Shown: piece after piece, positions 35,810 to 44,917 of the stretch
How positions within the stretch are numbered: position 1 is the first letter of the stretch
Layout of the letters: each line of letters begins with the position of its first letter
NCBI RefSeq assembly: GCF_000147355.1
Contig: NC_014506.1
Coordinates: 1,240,001 to 1,304,000, forward strand
Source: Sulfurimonas autotrophica DSM 16294
Lineage (GTDB): Bacteria > Campylobacterota > Campylobacteria > Campylobacterales > Sulfurimonadaceae
DNA: 64,000 nucleotides
Reading direction: 5' to 3'
The notes under the pieces: model-generated
Database searches by the model: none
What the model was told of the DNA's origin: nothing
The model's input: the letters and a program-made list of their open reading frames with translations, nothing else
Made by a program: the position numbers and the translations under genes

Positions 35810-36481
35810 ATGGTGGTAGTATTGAAATCTTATCAAAATCTTGTTTTACTTCAAAACCTATACCGCTTAAAAGCAATGGGTTTTGAGTACATAGAACACT
35901 TTAATGTAAACGATAAAACAAACTATGAAAAACCAAATACACTTGAAGCATTAGCGCAAAATATAGCTTCATGTCACCTGTGTGATTTAAGCAAATCAAG
36001 AACACAAAGTATGAGCGGCTACGGTAGTAAAGATGCTAAGCTTGTCATTATAGACTATAGTGTATCCCAGGCACAAGACAGTTCAAACTCATACTATGCC
36101 GGGCGGTCTGGAGAAACATTAAAAAACATGATAGAAAAGGTTTTACATTTGAGCATAGATGACATTTACTTAACGCATGCAGTAAAATGTAAACCACTTC
36201 AATCAAACAAACCTTCTCCCTCAGAATATAATTCTTGTAAAAACTATCTGTTTTCCCAGTTAGATTTCATAAAACCCAAGGTCATAGTAACCCTGGGTGA
36301 AGATGCTTACACACACATCACCGGGGACACAAACTTTGAAAATGTCAGAGGCCATGTCATAGATTACAAAGAGTATAAACTTATTCCAATTTATCATCCT
36401 CAATACCTTTTAAGAAACCCTCATCTAAAAAAAATCACGCTAAATGATTTAAAAACTATAAAGAGCTGTTTGCAGGACTGA
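35810..36481 (+). CDS. Family-4 uracil-DNA glycosylase-like Fe-S protein, altered motif 1
   Basis: 223 residues. Four cysteines match the [4Fe-4S] ligands of UDG family 4: CHLC, the Cys in HAVKCKPLQS and one in EYNSCKNYL. YYAGRSGETL corresponds to the PFVGxAG element and YHPQYLLRNP to the C-terminal HPS motif. The family motif GEAPGxxED near the first strand reads IIDYSVSQAQD here, so the catalytic acid is missing. It may be a non-catalytic or changed-specificity member. The start is uncertain (ATG 35810 or a nearby GTG/TTG). Confidence 0.75.
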   Translation: MVVVLKSYQNLVLLQNLYRLKAMGFEYIEHFNVNDKTNYEKPNTLEALAQNIASCHLCDLSKSRTQSMSGYGSKDAKLVIIDYSVSQAQDSSNSYYAGRSGETLKNMIEKVLHLSIDDIYLTHAVKCKPLQSNKPSPSEYNSCKNYLFSQLDFIKPKVIVTLGEDAYTHITGDTNFENVRGHVIDYKEYKLIPIYHPQYLLRNPHLKKITLNDLKTIKSCLQD

Positions 36482-36539
36482 AATACAACTGTCTACAATG
36501 ATATTCTAGTCTCTTTGATGTTATACTGTTAAATAACAA

Positions 36540-36563
36540 AACTAAATTCTATGTTTTTTAGTT
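36540..36563 (-). terminator. Weak stem-loop after the hydrogenase/hyp locus
   Basis: Arms AACTAAA and TTTAGTT (7 bp) with a 10-nt loop lie about 23 bp past the end of the hypX-hypA gene on the minus strand and are followed by TTGTTATTT. The stem is short and AT-rich. It may end the hydrogenase transcript or that of the convergent UDG-like gene. Confidence 0.3.
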
Positions 36564-36585
36564 AGGTTTCTTTATAGTTGATTCC

Positions 36586-38544
36586 TTATTCCATTTCCAA
36601 ACTCATGAGAAACATATCTTCTCCGTCAATTACTTGTACATCTATAGATTCACAATTTTGACAACAATAGTCTATTTTTTCGAGCTCACTGATATTTCCG
36701 CAATTATTACATTCAATCGTCAAAGGTTGTATATTCACAATCAATTCAGCTCCATCACAAACTGTTTTTTCCTTAAAAGTGTTAAATGCTATCTCAAGTA
36801 AGTGTGATTCTACGCCACTCATAAGTCCAATTTTTACAACAATTTTGCGAACCTTTGTAGCTTCATTCTCTGCTGCTATTGTTTCAATTTGTTCCAGTAA
36901 GGCTTGAACAACACTATACTCATGCATTTTGACTCCTTTTAGTCTCTCGGGTGTTTTTGTCGGACATATTTTATATACAAACTCATGACGCAATTTATGA
37001 AATGCACTCTCTTGATTCCAAAACTCAGGGTACATAGTTTCAAGTTCCTGTTTTTTGCAAGATTCCATAAAATCCTTGTCCATCTCAAGTTGTTCCTGCT
37101 TTTTCCAAATAAAATCTTCACTATATAAAGAAGCTGTAAAATCATGCAAATTCTTATAATAGCTATTTTCTGAAAAAACTTCATCTACCATAGCTATTTT
37201 TTTTGCATAATTAACAGATATCGGTAAAGCATCATTTAAAAGTTGTTTAGCCATTTCTTGTCCAACTCTTTTTGGTAAAGTATAGGTATGATATTCACTT
37301 CCGCTTAATCCCAGTGTTTTATAGTGTGGATTCAAAACTACACTCTCTTTTGCAACGACATAATCACATGCCAAAGCAAGAAATACACCACCTGCCCCTG
37401 CATTTTGAGCTAAAGATGCCACTGTTGCAACTTCATCCGCTTCTAAAATTGACTTTATCAAGTCATTCATAGCATTAATATTACTCCAACCGTCTTCACC
37501 CTGTTTTTTTGAATCTTCCAGAATATTAAGGTGAATACCATTAGAAAAAAAATCTAAACCGCCACAAAGTACAATAACTTCACTTTCTTCTTTTAAATAT
37601 TCAAAAGCATACTTTAACCGCATACATTGCTCCGAACTCATTGCTCCGTTATGAAAATTGAAATTCAGATACGTCACTTTCCCTTTTTGTTCTACACTTA
37701 TTTCATAAAAAGTATTATATGATTTATCAAAAATCAAAGGTATTCTTAACTCTTTTATGCCTGCTATTTTTTCTTTTAAAACATATGTTGCCGGCAGTTT
37801 AAAACGATGCGGTTCTTTTAAATGGCTAATCCAGACAGCTCCATCTTTTGTACCTATACATACGGCACCATCTCGTTTAGCAAGTATTTCTTTAAGATTT
37901 CCTCGCAATTTATCTTCTTTATGAACACCATACAGGTAGCATCGCACTCCACAAAGTTCATCAAGAACACCGGGAAAACTATCACTAAGGTTAATCTTAT
38001 CTATAATTATGGATGTAGAGTCTTCCTGCCAGTTAATTGTTCGCATTACCGTAGTATATTTTTTATGAATAGGATTTAATAATTGTAGTATCTGCACTGG
38101 TTTAGACAAAAAAATTTCAAGAGCTTTAAGAGATGCAGATACCACTTCTTGACGATATAATGAAGCTTTATAAGTTTCTCGAACGCTAAAATCAGAGTAG
38201 GCTACAATATCTCCTCCATCATACAAAGCATTTGCCCGAAGAAGCACAACACCCCACTCTTTTGTATGACTTTTCAATGCATATTCCAAAGAATTTGGTC
38301 CCCTATCCCCAATGGGACCCGGATGAAAAATATATGTTGAATATCTTTTATAAATTTCTTCAGGTATAAAAGCTTTTAAATAAGGTGCTAAAATCAACTC
38401 AGGTTCAAATTCCAAAACCTCTTGAATCATCTGCTCTCTATGAATGCCAAATACTACATTCAATTTATGCCCGTCATCTTTTAACCTTGTATATACAGCC
38501 TGAGATAATGAATTAAACGCAGTTACAAGGAGTAAAATTTTCAT
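36586..38544 (-). CDS. hypX-hypA: HypX-HypA fusion: CO-ligand synthase joined to nickel chaperone
   Basis: 652 residues in one frame. Residues 1-about 270 are a formyl-THF transferase-like domain (YIFHPGPIGDRGPNSLEYAL, H74). Residues about 285-500 are an enoyl-CoA-hydratase-like domain (DGWSNINAMNDL, AQNAGAGGVFLALACDYVVA). Together these form HypX/HoxX, which makes the CO ligand of [NiFe] hydrogenase from formyl-THF. Residue 540 begins a complete HypA: MHEYSVVQALLEQIE with the Ni-binding His/Glu, and Zn cysteine pairs CNNC and CQNC. Just before codon 540 lies AAGGAG, four bases from ATG 36927, so free HypA (113 residues, 36586-36927) may also be made. Last gene of the locus. Confidence 0.88.
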   Translation of the reverse strand: MKILLLVTAFNSLSQAVYTRLKDDGHKLNVVFGIHREQMIQEVLEFEPELILAPYLKAFIPEEIYKRYSTYIFHPGPIGDRGPNSLEYALKSHTKEWGVVLLRANALYDGGDIVAYSDFSVRETYKASLYRQEVVSASLKALEIFLSKPVQILQLLNPIHKKYTTVMRTINWQEDSTSIIIDKINLSDSFPGVLDELCGVRCYLYGVHKEDKLRGNLKEILAKRDGAVCIGTKDGAVWISHLKEPHRFKLPATYVLKEKIAGIKELRIPLIFDKSYNTFYEISVEQKGKVTYLNFNFHNGAMSSEQCMRLKYAFEYLKEESEVIVLCGGLDFFSNGIHLNILEDSKKQGEDGWSNINAMNDLIKSILEADEVATVASLAQNAGAGGVFLALACDYVVAKESVVLNPHYKTLGLSGSEYHTYTLPKRVGQEMAKQLLNDALPISVNYAKKIAMVDEVFSENSYYKNLHDFTASLYSEDFIWKKQEQLEMDKDFMESCKKQELETMYPEFWNQESAFHKLRHEFVYKICPTKTPERLKGVKMHEYSVVQALLEQIETIAAENEATKVRKIVVKIGLMSGVESHLLEIAFNTFKEKTVCDGAELIVNIQPLTIECNNCGNISELEKIDYCCQNCESIDVQVIDGEDMFLMSLEME

Positions 38545-38550
38545 ATAAAC

Positions 38551-39549
38551 CTAGCAAATTCTCGGTAACAATTCACCTGTCGGTGTATCTAAAAATCTTT
38601 TTGTACCATAAGAGCTTAATAAAACTACTTTACCGGTATACATATCACTTACATTAGCAATTTTTACTGCATTATTTGAATTTTCAAATTCATGTAATAC
38701 ATTGAGGGCTTTGTCTTCATCCTCTTTTTTTATCGCTAAAACAAAAGTTCCTTCATTTGCAAGATTTACCGCTTCAAAACCGAGCATTTCACAAATGCCC
38801 CTAACTTCTTCTGATACAGGGAGAGCATCTTCTTGGACCTCTATACATATTTTTGATTGTTTAGCCCATTCGTTAAGTACGGCACTGACACCGCCTCTTG
38901 TAGCATCACGCAATGCAGTAATATTTACCCCAGCTTCTATAAGAGCCTGCACTTGATGTGTCAGCGAAGCACAATCACTCTTTAGCTCTGATGTCAGTTC
39001 GATGCCTTCACGTGCTGCAAAAATAGTAGCACCGTGACGACCTACATCCCGGCTGACCAAGATGACATCATCTTTGCTGATATTGTTTGAACTTATATCT
39101 TTTTTTTTAATTTCTCCAATACCGGTAGTATTTATAAAAATTTTATCGACACTGCCACGAGGAACTACCTTGGTATCTCCGCCTACAACAACAGCACCAT
39201 TATCTTCAAGCTCTTTTTTCATACTGCGAACAATTTTTTCAAGTTCTCTAGTAGAAAACCCTTCTTCTATAATAACGCTACATGTAAGGTACTTCGGTTG
39301 TGCACCCATCATGGCCAAATCATTGCATGTACCGCAAATAGCAAGTTTTCCTATGTCTCCACCGGGGAAAAATAGAGGACTTACAGTAAAACTGTCTGTG
39401 CTAAATGCGAGCTTTCCGTTATGTATAACGGCTGCATCTTCGCTTTTTTCTAAAATTTCATTTTTAAAAGCTTTATAAAAAATTTTGGTAATAAGTTCAT
39501 TATTCTCTTCTCCACCGTTTCCCATAGCTAAAGTTACTTGTTTATTCAT
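38551..39549 (-). CDS. hypE: Hydrogenase maturation protein HypE
   Basis: 332 residues of the PurM-like fold. HypE turns a carbamoylated C-terminal Cys into thiocyanate, giving the cyanide ligands of the active-site iron. The N-terminus has MGNGGEENNELI, the ATP-binding stretch has AFSTDSFTVSPLFFPGGDIGKLAICGTCNDLAMMGA, and the essential C-terminal PRIC is intact. Its ATG overlaps the hypD stop by 4 nt. Partners HypF, HypC and HypD are encoded upstream in the same direction. Confidence 0.97.
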   Translation of the reverse strand: MNKQVTLAMGNGGEENNELITKIFYKAFKNEILEKSEDAAVIHNGKLAFSTDSFTVSPLFFPGGDIGKLAICGTCNDLAMMGAQPKYLTCSVIIEEGFSTRELEKIVRSMKKELEDNGAVVVGGDTKVVPRGSVDKIFINTTGIGEIKKKDISSNNISKDDVILVSRDVGRHGATIFAAREGIELTSELKSDCASLTHQVQALIEAGVNITALRDATRGGVSAVLNEWAKQSKICIEVQEDALPVSEEVRGICEMLGFEAVNLANEGTFVLAIKKEDEDKALNVLHEFENSNNAVKIANVSDMYTGKVVLLSSYGTKRFLDTPTGELLPRIC

Positions 39550-40691
39550 AATAAATTCCCATATTTATAATAAGCAGCACAGGCACCTTCACTACTTACC
39601 ATACATGAACCAAGCGGAGTTGATGGTTTACATGCTGTACCAAAAATTGTACACTCATGCGGTTTTGCCATTCCGCGCAAGATATCACCACATATACAAA
39701 GCTTATGATCTTCTATCTCTTCACGCGGTAAAATATCTGCATATATCTTTTCAGCATCTATTTCAGAGAACTCAAAACGAAGTTTGTACCCACTGTCAGG
39801 CACATTACCAAGTCCACGCCACTTAAAGAGTGAGGCTTTTTCAAAGTATTTCCCTATCAATGCCTGTGCTTTTAAGTTTCCATCATGTGAAACAAGTCGT
39901 TTATATTCAACTTCTAATTCACATCTGCCCTCATTAAACTGGCAAACAATCATAAGAATAGCTTCCATAATATCCACAGGTTCAAAACCGGCAACAACTA
40001 CTGGCCGATGATACTCTTTTGGAAATTTTTCATAAATTTTACTTCCGGTAATAACACTTACATGTGATGGACCCAAAAAAGCATCAATTGCGTTATTATA
40101 ACTGTCTACATGTTCATCTCTACTATCAATAAGTTCAACCATCACTTCGGGTACTGTTACATGATTAATATGAAAAAATATATTTTTAATACCGCGTTTT
40201 AAAACAATATCTATAAAAGATGTTGTCATAGGTGTAGTAGTTTCAAATCCTATTGCAAAAAATATTATTTTTTTATCCGGATTTTCCTCTGCAATTTTAA
40301 GAGTATCTAATGGTGAGTAAACAAAACGAACATCAGCACCTTTAGCTCTGGCATCCTGTAAGCTTCCTTTACTGCCTGGGACTTTAATCATATCTCCCAG
40401 TGTTACAAGTATTGTATCCTCTTGTTGGGCCAAAATATATGCATGATCAATTCTCTCTTTTGGCATAATACAAACAGGACATCCAGGGCCATGTATAAAG
40501 TTAATATTTTGTGGTAATAGCTGAAGAAGACCAAATTTCATAATGGAGTGAGTGTGACCTCCGCAAACTTCCATGATATTTATAGGACGAGGCAGTTGTT
40601 TGGCCTCTGTATTAATGAGTTTTGCAAAACCTTGGATTACTTCTGGATTACGAAACCCCTCATATAAGTCTTTTAGCTGTAATTCATTCAT
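39546..40691 (-). CDS. hypD: Hydrogenase maturation protein HypD
   Basis: 381 residues; the [4Fe-4S] scaffold on which Fe(CN)2CO is built with HypC. Conserved stretches: IMEVCGGHTHSIMKFGL, NINFIHGPGCPVCIMPK (Cys pair), FFAIGFETTTPMTT, FFHINHVTVPEVM and the C-terminal cysteines in LCICGDILRGMAKPHECTIFGTACKPSTPLGSCMVSSEGACAAYY. All cluster and thiol residues seem present. Its ATG shares one base with the hypC stop (TAATG). Confidence 0.97.
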   Translation of the reverse strand: MNELQLKDLYEGFRNPEVIQGFAKLINTEAKQLPRPINIMEVCGGHTHSIMKFGLLQLLPQNINFIHGPGCPVCIMPKERIDHAYILAQQEDTILVTLGDMIKVPGSKGSLQDARAKGADVRFVYSPLDTLKIAEENPDKKIIFFAIGFETTTPMTTSFIDIVLKRGIKNIFFHINHVTVPEVMVELIDSRDEHVDSYNNAIDAFLGPSHVSVITGSKIYEKFPKEYHRPVVVAGFEPVDIMEAILMIVCQFNEGRCELEVEYKRLVSHDGNLKAQALIGKYFEKASLFKWRGLGNVPDSGYKLRFEFSEIDAEKIYADILPREEIEDHKLCICGDILRGMAKPHECTIFGTACKPSTPLGSCMVSSEGACAAYYKYGNLL

Positions 40692-40960
40692 TATGCACCT
40701 CTATTTGAGCAAATATCATCCTCTTCTTCATTAAGTTTTTCAAGAATTTCATTATATACTTTTAGAGACTCTAGAGCATCTTCTTCATCGATCTTGTTCA
40801 TAATAAATCCGATATGAAGTAAGACATAATCACCGATCTCAACAGCACCCTCTTCCATAAGTTCCAAACCAGCTTCACGCTTTACGCCCATTGTATCAAC
40901 AATTGCAATATTTCTCTCTAAATCCAGTTCCACCACTTTGCTCGGTATAGAAAGACACAT
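40691..40960 (-). CDS. hypC: Hydrogenase maturation chaperone HypC
   Basis: 89 residues from ATG 40960, chosen because HypC must start MCLSIPSKV: the exposed Cys2 carries the iron ligand complex. AGGAG lies nine bases upstream. Other family features are VDTMGVKREAGLEL and GDYVLLHIGFIMNKIDEEDA. It delivers the Fe(CN)2CO group from HypD to the large subunit precursor. It starts 5 bp after hypB. Confidence 0.96.
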   Translation of the reverse strand: MCLSIPSKVVELDLERNIAIVDTMGVKREAGLELMEEGAVEIGDYVLLHIGFIMNKIDEEDALESLKVYNEILEKLNEEEDDICSNRGA

Positions 40961-40965
40961 TTTGC

Positions 40966-41748
40966 CTAACTCCTCATCTTTCTTTTGAATTCTATCCAAT
41001 CAATAACTTGTTGGATTGAACTTTTATCTTTGATGTTTATTTCAAGTATATCTACGCCCGGTTTTATTTTACGAGCCTCTTTTTTCTCATGTTTTAAATC
41101 ATAATCAAAATATGGAAGTAAATCTGTCTTTGTTATCAAAACTAAGTCGGCCTGACGAAACATTACCGGGTACTTTTCTATCTTATCACTTCCTTCAGGG
41201 ACAGAAACCAGTACTATATTTAAATGACTGCCAACATCGTAACTTGCAGGGCATACAAGGTTGCCTACATTTTCAATGAAACATACATCGATCTCATCCA
41301 AAGGCATATCATGTAGACCTTTGTGCACCATAAATGCATCTAAATGGCACGCCGAACCCGTCTGTATTTGGTATGCGGGAATTCCCTTAGATTTAATTCT
41401 GTCTGCATCCCTGGAAGTTTCCAAATCTCCTTCAATAACACCAAATTTAAAACCTGCCATCTCTGCCATATTTTCCAAAAGTGTTGTCTTGCCGCTGCCA
41501 GGACTACTCATAAGGTTAATACTCAAAACATTATGATTGTCCAAATGTGCACGATTATGTACTGCTTCTTGATTATTCTTGTCCAATATTTTTGTAATCA
41601 CATTTATTGTTTTTGTATCATTTAACTGAGGATTATGATGCAGCGTTTCATGTGCTGCCTGATGTTGATGAGAATGATGATGTTCATGGTCGTGATGATC
41701 AGTTCCTAAAGTTGTTCCTGCTATACTGCATCCACAATCTGCACACAT
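40966..41748 (-). CDS. hypB: Nickel-inserting GTPase HypB
   Basis: 260 residues. The N-terminal MCADCGC motif is the high-affinity Ni site of the CxxCGC type. A His-rich stretch (11 His between residues 18 and 38) probably stores nickel. The G domain shows the P-loop SSPGSGKTTLLE (residues 81-92), GDLETSRDADRI, the metal residues in TGSACHLDAFMVH, and ITKTDLLPYF. It acts with HypA to load Ni into the large subunit. It lies just behind the nickel transporter gene. Confidence 0.96.
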   Translation of the reverse strand: MCADCGCSIAGTTLGTDHHDHEHHHSHQHQAAHETLHHNPQLNDTKTINVITKILDKNNQEAVHNRAHLDNHNVLSINLMSSPGSGKTTLLENMAEMAGFKFGVIEGDLETSRDADRIKSKGIPAYQIQTGSACHLDAFMVHKGLHDMPLDEIDVCFIENVGNLVCPASYDVGSHLNIVLVSVPEGSDKIEKYPVMFRQADLVLITKTDLLPYFDYDLKHEKKEARKIKPGVDILEINIKDKSSIQQVIDWIEFKRKMRS

Positions 41749-41772
41749 ATATTTTTCCTTACTTATAAATTT

Positions 41773-42414
41773 TTACGCTAAAAGCATATCTGTTCCAACA
41801 AGAACAGAGACTAATCCTGCTGTTACAAAAACTCGTCTTACATTTGTTTTATTTGTTAAAAACTCTTTATTTATATAGAGTATAACACCACCAAAGCCAA
41901 CAAAGACTAAACTAACCCCCGCAACAAAAGCTAATACCATACTAAAATCTATTGCCTCACCATGTAGCATTCCAAGAGTAACTAGCATACCCCGCACACC
42001 GCCCATACCCATTAACGCACCTATAGTCCACGCAGAAGTAGTAGCCACAGAGGTATCGTGCGAGTGCTCTTTTCCGAAATAGATGTGAATATGTTCCTTA
42101 CCTTCGTGGATATGTTTATTAAGATGAATCTTGTCTGTAAATACCATATAAAGCAGATAAATCCCCATTGCAATAATAACAGCCGATGAGATTACATCAC
42201 CATAAGCAGTCGCACTCTCTGGCAAATGGTATATCTCTAAAAGCTTCGCAAATATAAAAAGCGTCATACCGTGTCCAAAAGCAAAGGCCAAAATAATTAG
42301 CATTGTTTTTTTTATAGACTTTCCAATGGAAAAATCTGTAATTGCCGTTAGATGATCCGATCCAAATGCATGAAGAATTCCATACCAAAAAATTATCATA
42401 TAACCCAATTCCAT
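41773..42414 (-). CDS. NicO/HupE-like nickel transporter
   Basis: 213 residues, about six membrane helices. The first helix contains HAFGSDHLTAI, matching the H-x4-D-H metal signature of NiCoT/RcnA-type carriers. A second helix has FGHGMTLFI. A cytoplasmic or periplasmic His-rich loop (HLNKHIHEGKEHIHIYFGKEHSHD) follows. Its position between hypF and hypB makes nickel import for the hydrogenase the obvious role. The start has AAAGGA five bases upstream of ATG. A TATAAT box at 42439-42444 may give it and the genes behind it a second promoter. Confidence 0.8.
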   Translation of the reverse strand: MELGYMIIFWYGILHAFGSDHLTAITDFSIGKSIKKTMLIILAFAFGHGMTLFIFAKLLEIYHLPESATAYGDVISSAVIIAMGIYLLYMVFTDKIHLNKHIHEGKEHIHIYFGKEHSHDTSVATTSAWTIGALMGMGGVRGMLVTLGMLHGEAIDFSMVLAFVAGVSLVFVGFGGVILYINKEFLTNKTNVRRVFVTAGLVSVLVGTDMLLA

Positions 42415-42438
42415 TACAATCCTTTTAAAAAATTTTCT

Positions 42439-42444
42439 ATTATA
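42439..42444 (-). promoter_or_regulatory. Possible internal -10 box before the nickel transporter gene
   Basis: TATAAT on the minus strand lies 25 bp before the transporter ATG in the 104-bp spacer after hypF, the widest gap in the downstream part of the locus. Just upstream, AGCCAAT/ATTGGCT arms followed by TTTTTT could partly terminate the hypF transcript. Both are sequence-based inferences. Confidence 0.35.
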
Positions 42445-42518
42445 TTAAGAAAAAGATAAAAAAGCCAATATCTTATATGTTTTTTGAACTAAACTGGAGC
42501 ATTTCTGCTATTTCAACT

Positions 42519-44789
42519 TCATTGGCTATTTTTTAGTGCATAATATGCTTGTCCAAGAGAAATACTCCCATCATTAACCGGTGTACTCTCTTGAATATAG
42601 CATTTAATGTTCAATTCTTCAAATTTCTCTTTGATTTTTGCAACTAACACCTTGTTCTGAAATACTCCACCACACAGTACAACAGGCAAATGTGGATATT
42701 TACCAGAGATATTAACGACAATATCACACAATGTGTTTAAAAATTTTGCAGCTATTTTCACAGATGATTCTTCTTCTAAAATCTCATATACCATCTCTTT
42801 ATAGCTTATTATATTATTATCTATGATATATGTATAGTTTTTTTTAGAAGCAGACTGTTTTGCCATTCTTTCAATAATAAGACCACTCTCACCCTCATAA
42901 CCCAAATCATCAATATTGCCACTCAGTGCATAAACACCGTCAAAGAGCCTTCCAACTGATGAACTTTGTGGCGAATTTATCTTTCGTTGATACATTGTAT
43001 GAAGTGTTTTAATCTCGGAGATAGAGAAACTTTTTACCAAAGGATATTGCATTACAAGTATTTCTTGAAGAGAAAAACACTCAAAAAGTAAAGACAAGCC
43101 AACTCTCCTTGGTTCTCGTACTGCTTTTTCGCTGCCTAAAAGGTATATATTTTGCAGATGATAAACTCTCTCATACTTTTGAGGTGAAGCTATGAGCATT
43201 TCTCCACCCCATAGCGTTGCATCATCCCCATAGCCTGTTCCATCAAAACAAAATGCCAATACTTCTTCATCTAAAGAGTACTCTGCCATGGTTGCCAATG
43301 CATGTGCATAATGATGTTGTAACTCTACGAGTTCAATATCTGCGTGAGATGATATATACTCTTTTGCCCATGCAGTTGTTTCATATCTTGGATGTTTATC
43401 ACAAACTATTATGTCCGGTTCAAAGTTGTAAAATTTCTTAAAAGTATCTAAAGTTTTTTCAAAATATTCAAATGCTTCTAACGAGTTTAAATCACCTACA
43501 TGTGGCGATAAAATCATATTATTGTCAAAGACAAGTGTCATAGTGTTTTTTTGGTTTGCACCCACTGCAAGAATCTTTTTTTTGCAATTAGCCTCTGTAA
43601 AGAAGCTTTTTGGTCCAAATCCTCTGGCAAGTCGTAAAAAAAGTGTTTTCTCGTCCACACTCATAACTACACTATCATCGCATGCATTTATTATCTCTCT
43701 GTCATGCGTGAGTATATTCTCTACAATAAAAGAGAGTTTTTTTACAATCTCTTTTTCATCAGTAACAATAGGCTCATCGCTCACATTTGCACTTGTAGCG
43801 ACTATTGGTGTTTTTAATATTGTCAGTAAAAGTTCATGTAGTGGCGTATAAGGGAGAAACACACCTATCCTGTCTATATTTGGGGCAATTGAATCAGCTA
43901 AAAAAGTAGTATCTTTTTTCTCAACCACTACAATGGGTCTCTCGCGTGAGAGAATAAGTTCTTCATCTTTTTTGGAGAGTTTTGCCACTTTTTTAATCTC
44001 TTTAATTGACAAAAACATTACAGCCAAAGGTTTTGTAGGTCTATGTTTATTTTTTCGCAACTGCTTTACTGCTGACTCATTTGTAGCATCACATACAATA
44101 TGAAAACCACCTAAACCTTTAAGTGCAATACTTTTTCCATTTTGAATCAATTGAGCACACTGCTCTATAGGGTTTGTATCATTAACGGTATCACTGTCTA
44201 TGTTTTTAATTACTAATCGGGGACCACATTTATAACAGCTAATGGGTTGGGCATGGTATCTTCTGCTAAAAGGATTTTCAAACTCTGCTCTACACTCATC
44301 ACACATTTCAAATTGTGCCATTGAAGTATTTATTCTATCATAAGGAAGCGTTTTTGTAATTGTATATCTTGGTCCACAGTTGGTGCAATTTATAAACGGG
44401 TATTTATATCTTCTATTATTTTTGTCATTCATCTCCAAGAGACACTCATCACACAGTGAAACATCAGGAGAGACGAGTGTAGTAACACTGCTGTTCTTTG
44501 ATTTTACTATTTCAAATTCTATCTCATTTTTACAAGAAAGTATTTTTACATTGAGTTGTTCTATCCTACTCAGAGGTGGAGCGGAATTTTGTAACGCATC
44601 TACAAAAGCGTCTAAAGCAACCTTGTCACCTTCAATCTCTACAATAACACCTGAACCATCATTGTAAACGCAGCCTGCAAGCTTATCCTTTTGTGCCAAT
44701 TGATAAACAAAAGGCCTAAATCCCACACCCTGGACAATACCAAAAATGGTAAGTTGCAACCTTGTTTTAGATATAAACTCTACTGACAA
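42519..44789 (-). CDS. hypF: Carbamoyltransferase HypF
   Basis: 756 residues. Domains in order: acylphosphatase (FGIVQGVGFRPFVYQLA), two Zn-finger motifs (CDECLLEMNDKNNRRYKYPFINCTNCGPRY; CDECRAEFENPFSRRYHAQPISCYKCGPR), a YrdC-like nucleotide-binding domain (ALKGLGGFHIVCDA) and a Kae1-like carbamoyltransferase domain (ELQHHYAHALATMAEY, CFDGTGYGDD, VVLCGGVFQN). It uses carbamoyl phosphate and ATP to carbamoylate HypE. The start codon is TTG at 44789: AAGGAG lies seven bases upstream and no ATG fits the acylphosphatase N-terminus. Confidence 0.96.
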   Translation of the reverse strand: MSVEFISKTRLQLTIFGIVQGVGFRPFVYQLAQKDKLAGCVYNDGSGVIVEIEGDKVALDAFVDALQNSAPPLSRIEQLNVKILSCKNEIEFEIVKSKNSSVTTLVSPDVSLCDECLLEMNDKNNRRYKYPFINCTNCGPRYTITKTLPYDRINTSMAQFEMCDECRAEFENPFSRRYHAQPISCYKCGPRLVIKNIDSDTVNDTNPIEQCAQLIQNGKSIALKGLGGFHIVCDATNESAVKQLRKNKHRPTKPLAVMFLSIKEIKKVAKLSKKDEELILSRERPIVVVEKKDTTFLADSIAPNIDRIGVFLPYTPLHELLLTILKTPIVATSANVSDEPIVTDEKEIVKKLSFIVENILTHDREIINACDDSVVMSVDEKTLFLRLARGFGPKSFFTEANCKKKILAVGANQKNTMTLVFDNNMILSPHVGDLNSLEAFEYFEKTLDTFKKFYNFEPDIIVCDKHPRYETTAWAKEYISSHADIELVELQHHYAHALATMAEYSLDEEVLAFCFDGTGYGDDATLWGGEMLIASPQKYERVYHLQNIYLLGSEKAVREPRRVGLSLLFECFSLQEILVMQYPLVKSFSISEIKTLHTMYQRKINSPQSSSVGRLFDGVYALSGNIDDLGYEGESGLIIERMAKQSASKKNYTYIIDNNIISYKEMVYEILEEESSVKIAAKFLNTLCDIVVNISGKYPHLPVVLCGGVFQNKVLVAKIKEKFEELNIKCYIQESTPVNDGSISLGQAYYALKNSQ

Positions 44790-44917
44790 CGATATTCTCC
44801 TTAGTTTTTCCCTTTAGTTCACCGATGAGTTCACAAAAATAGTCTCCAATACTTTCAAGCACTTTCTTGCTATTCATTTCGAAGGACAATTGGATAAAGC
44901 ACTCAAAAAACTTTATA

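Noticed and set aside
39062-39478. 138-codon open frame antisense to hypE, and similar frames opposite hypF, ybhF and the RND gene
   Set aside because: Low-complexity Ser/Ile/Phe-rich shadows of well-supported genes on the other strand.
44767-44889. A 36-40 codon minus-strand frame (MNSKKVLESIGDYFCELIG...) between the hydrogenase protease and hypF
   Set aside because: No ribosome binding site at its ATG or upstream TTG, it overlaps the hypF start, and I recognise no family. It could be a relic or chance; not listed as a gene.
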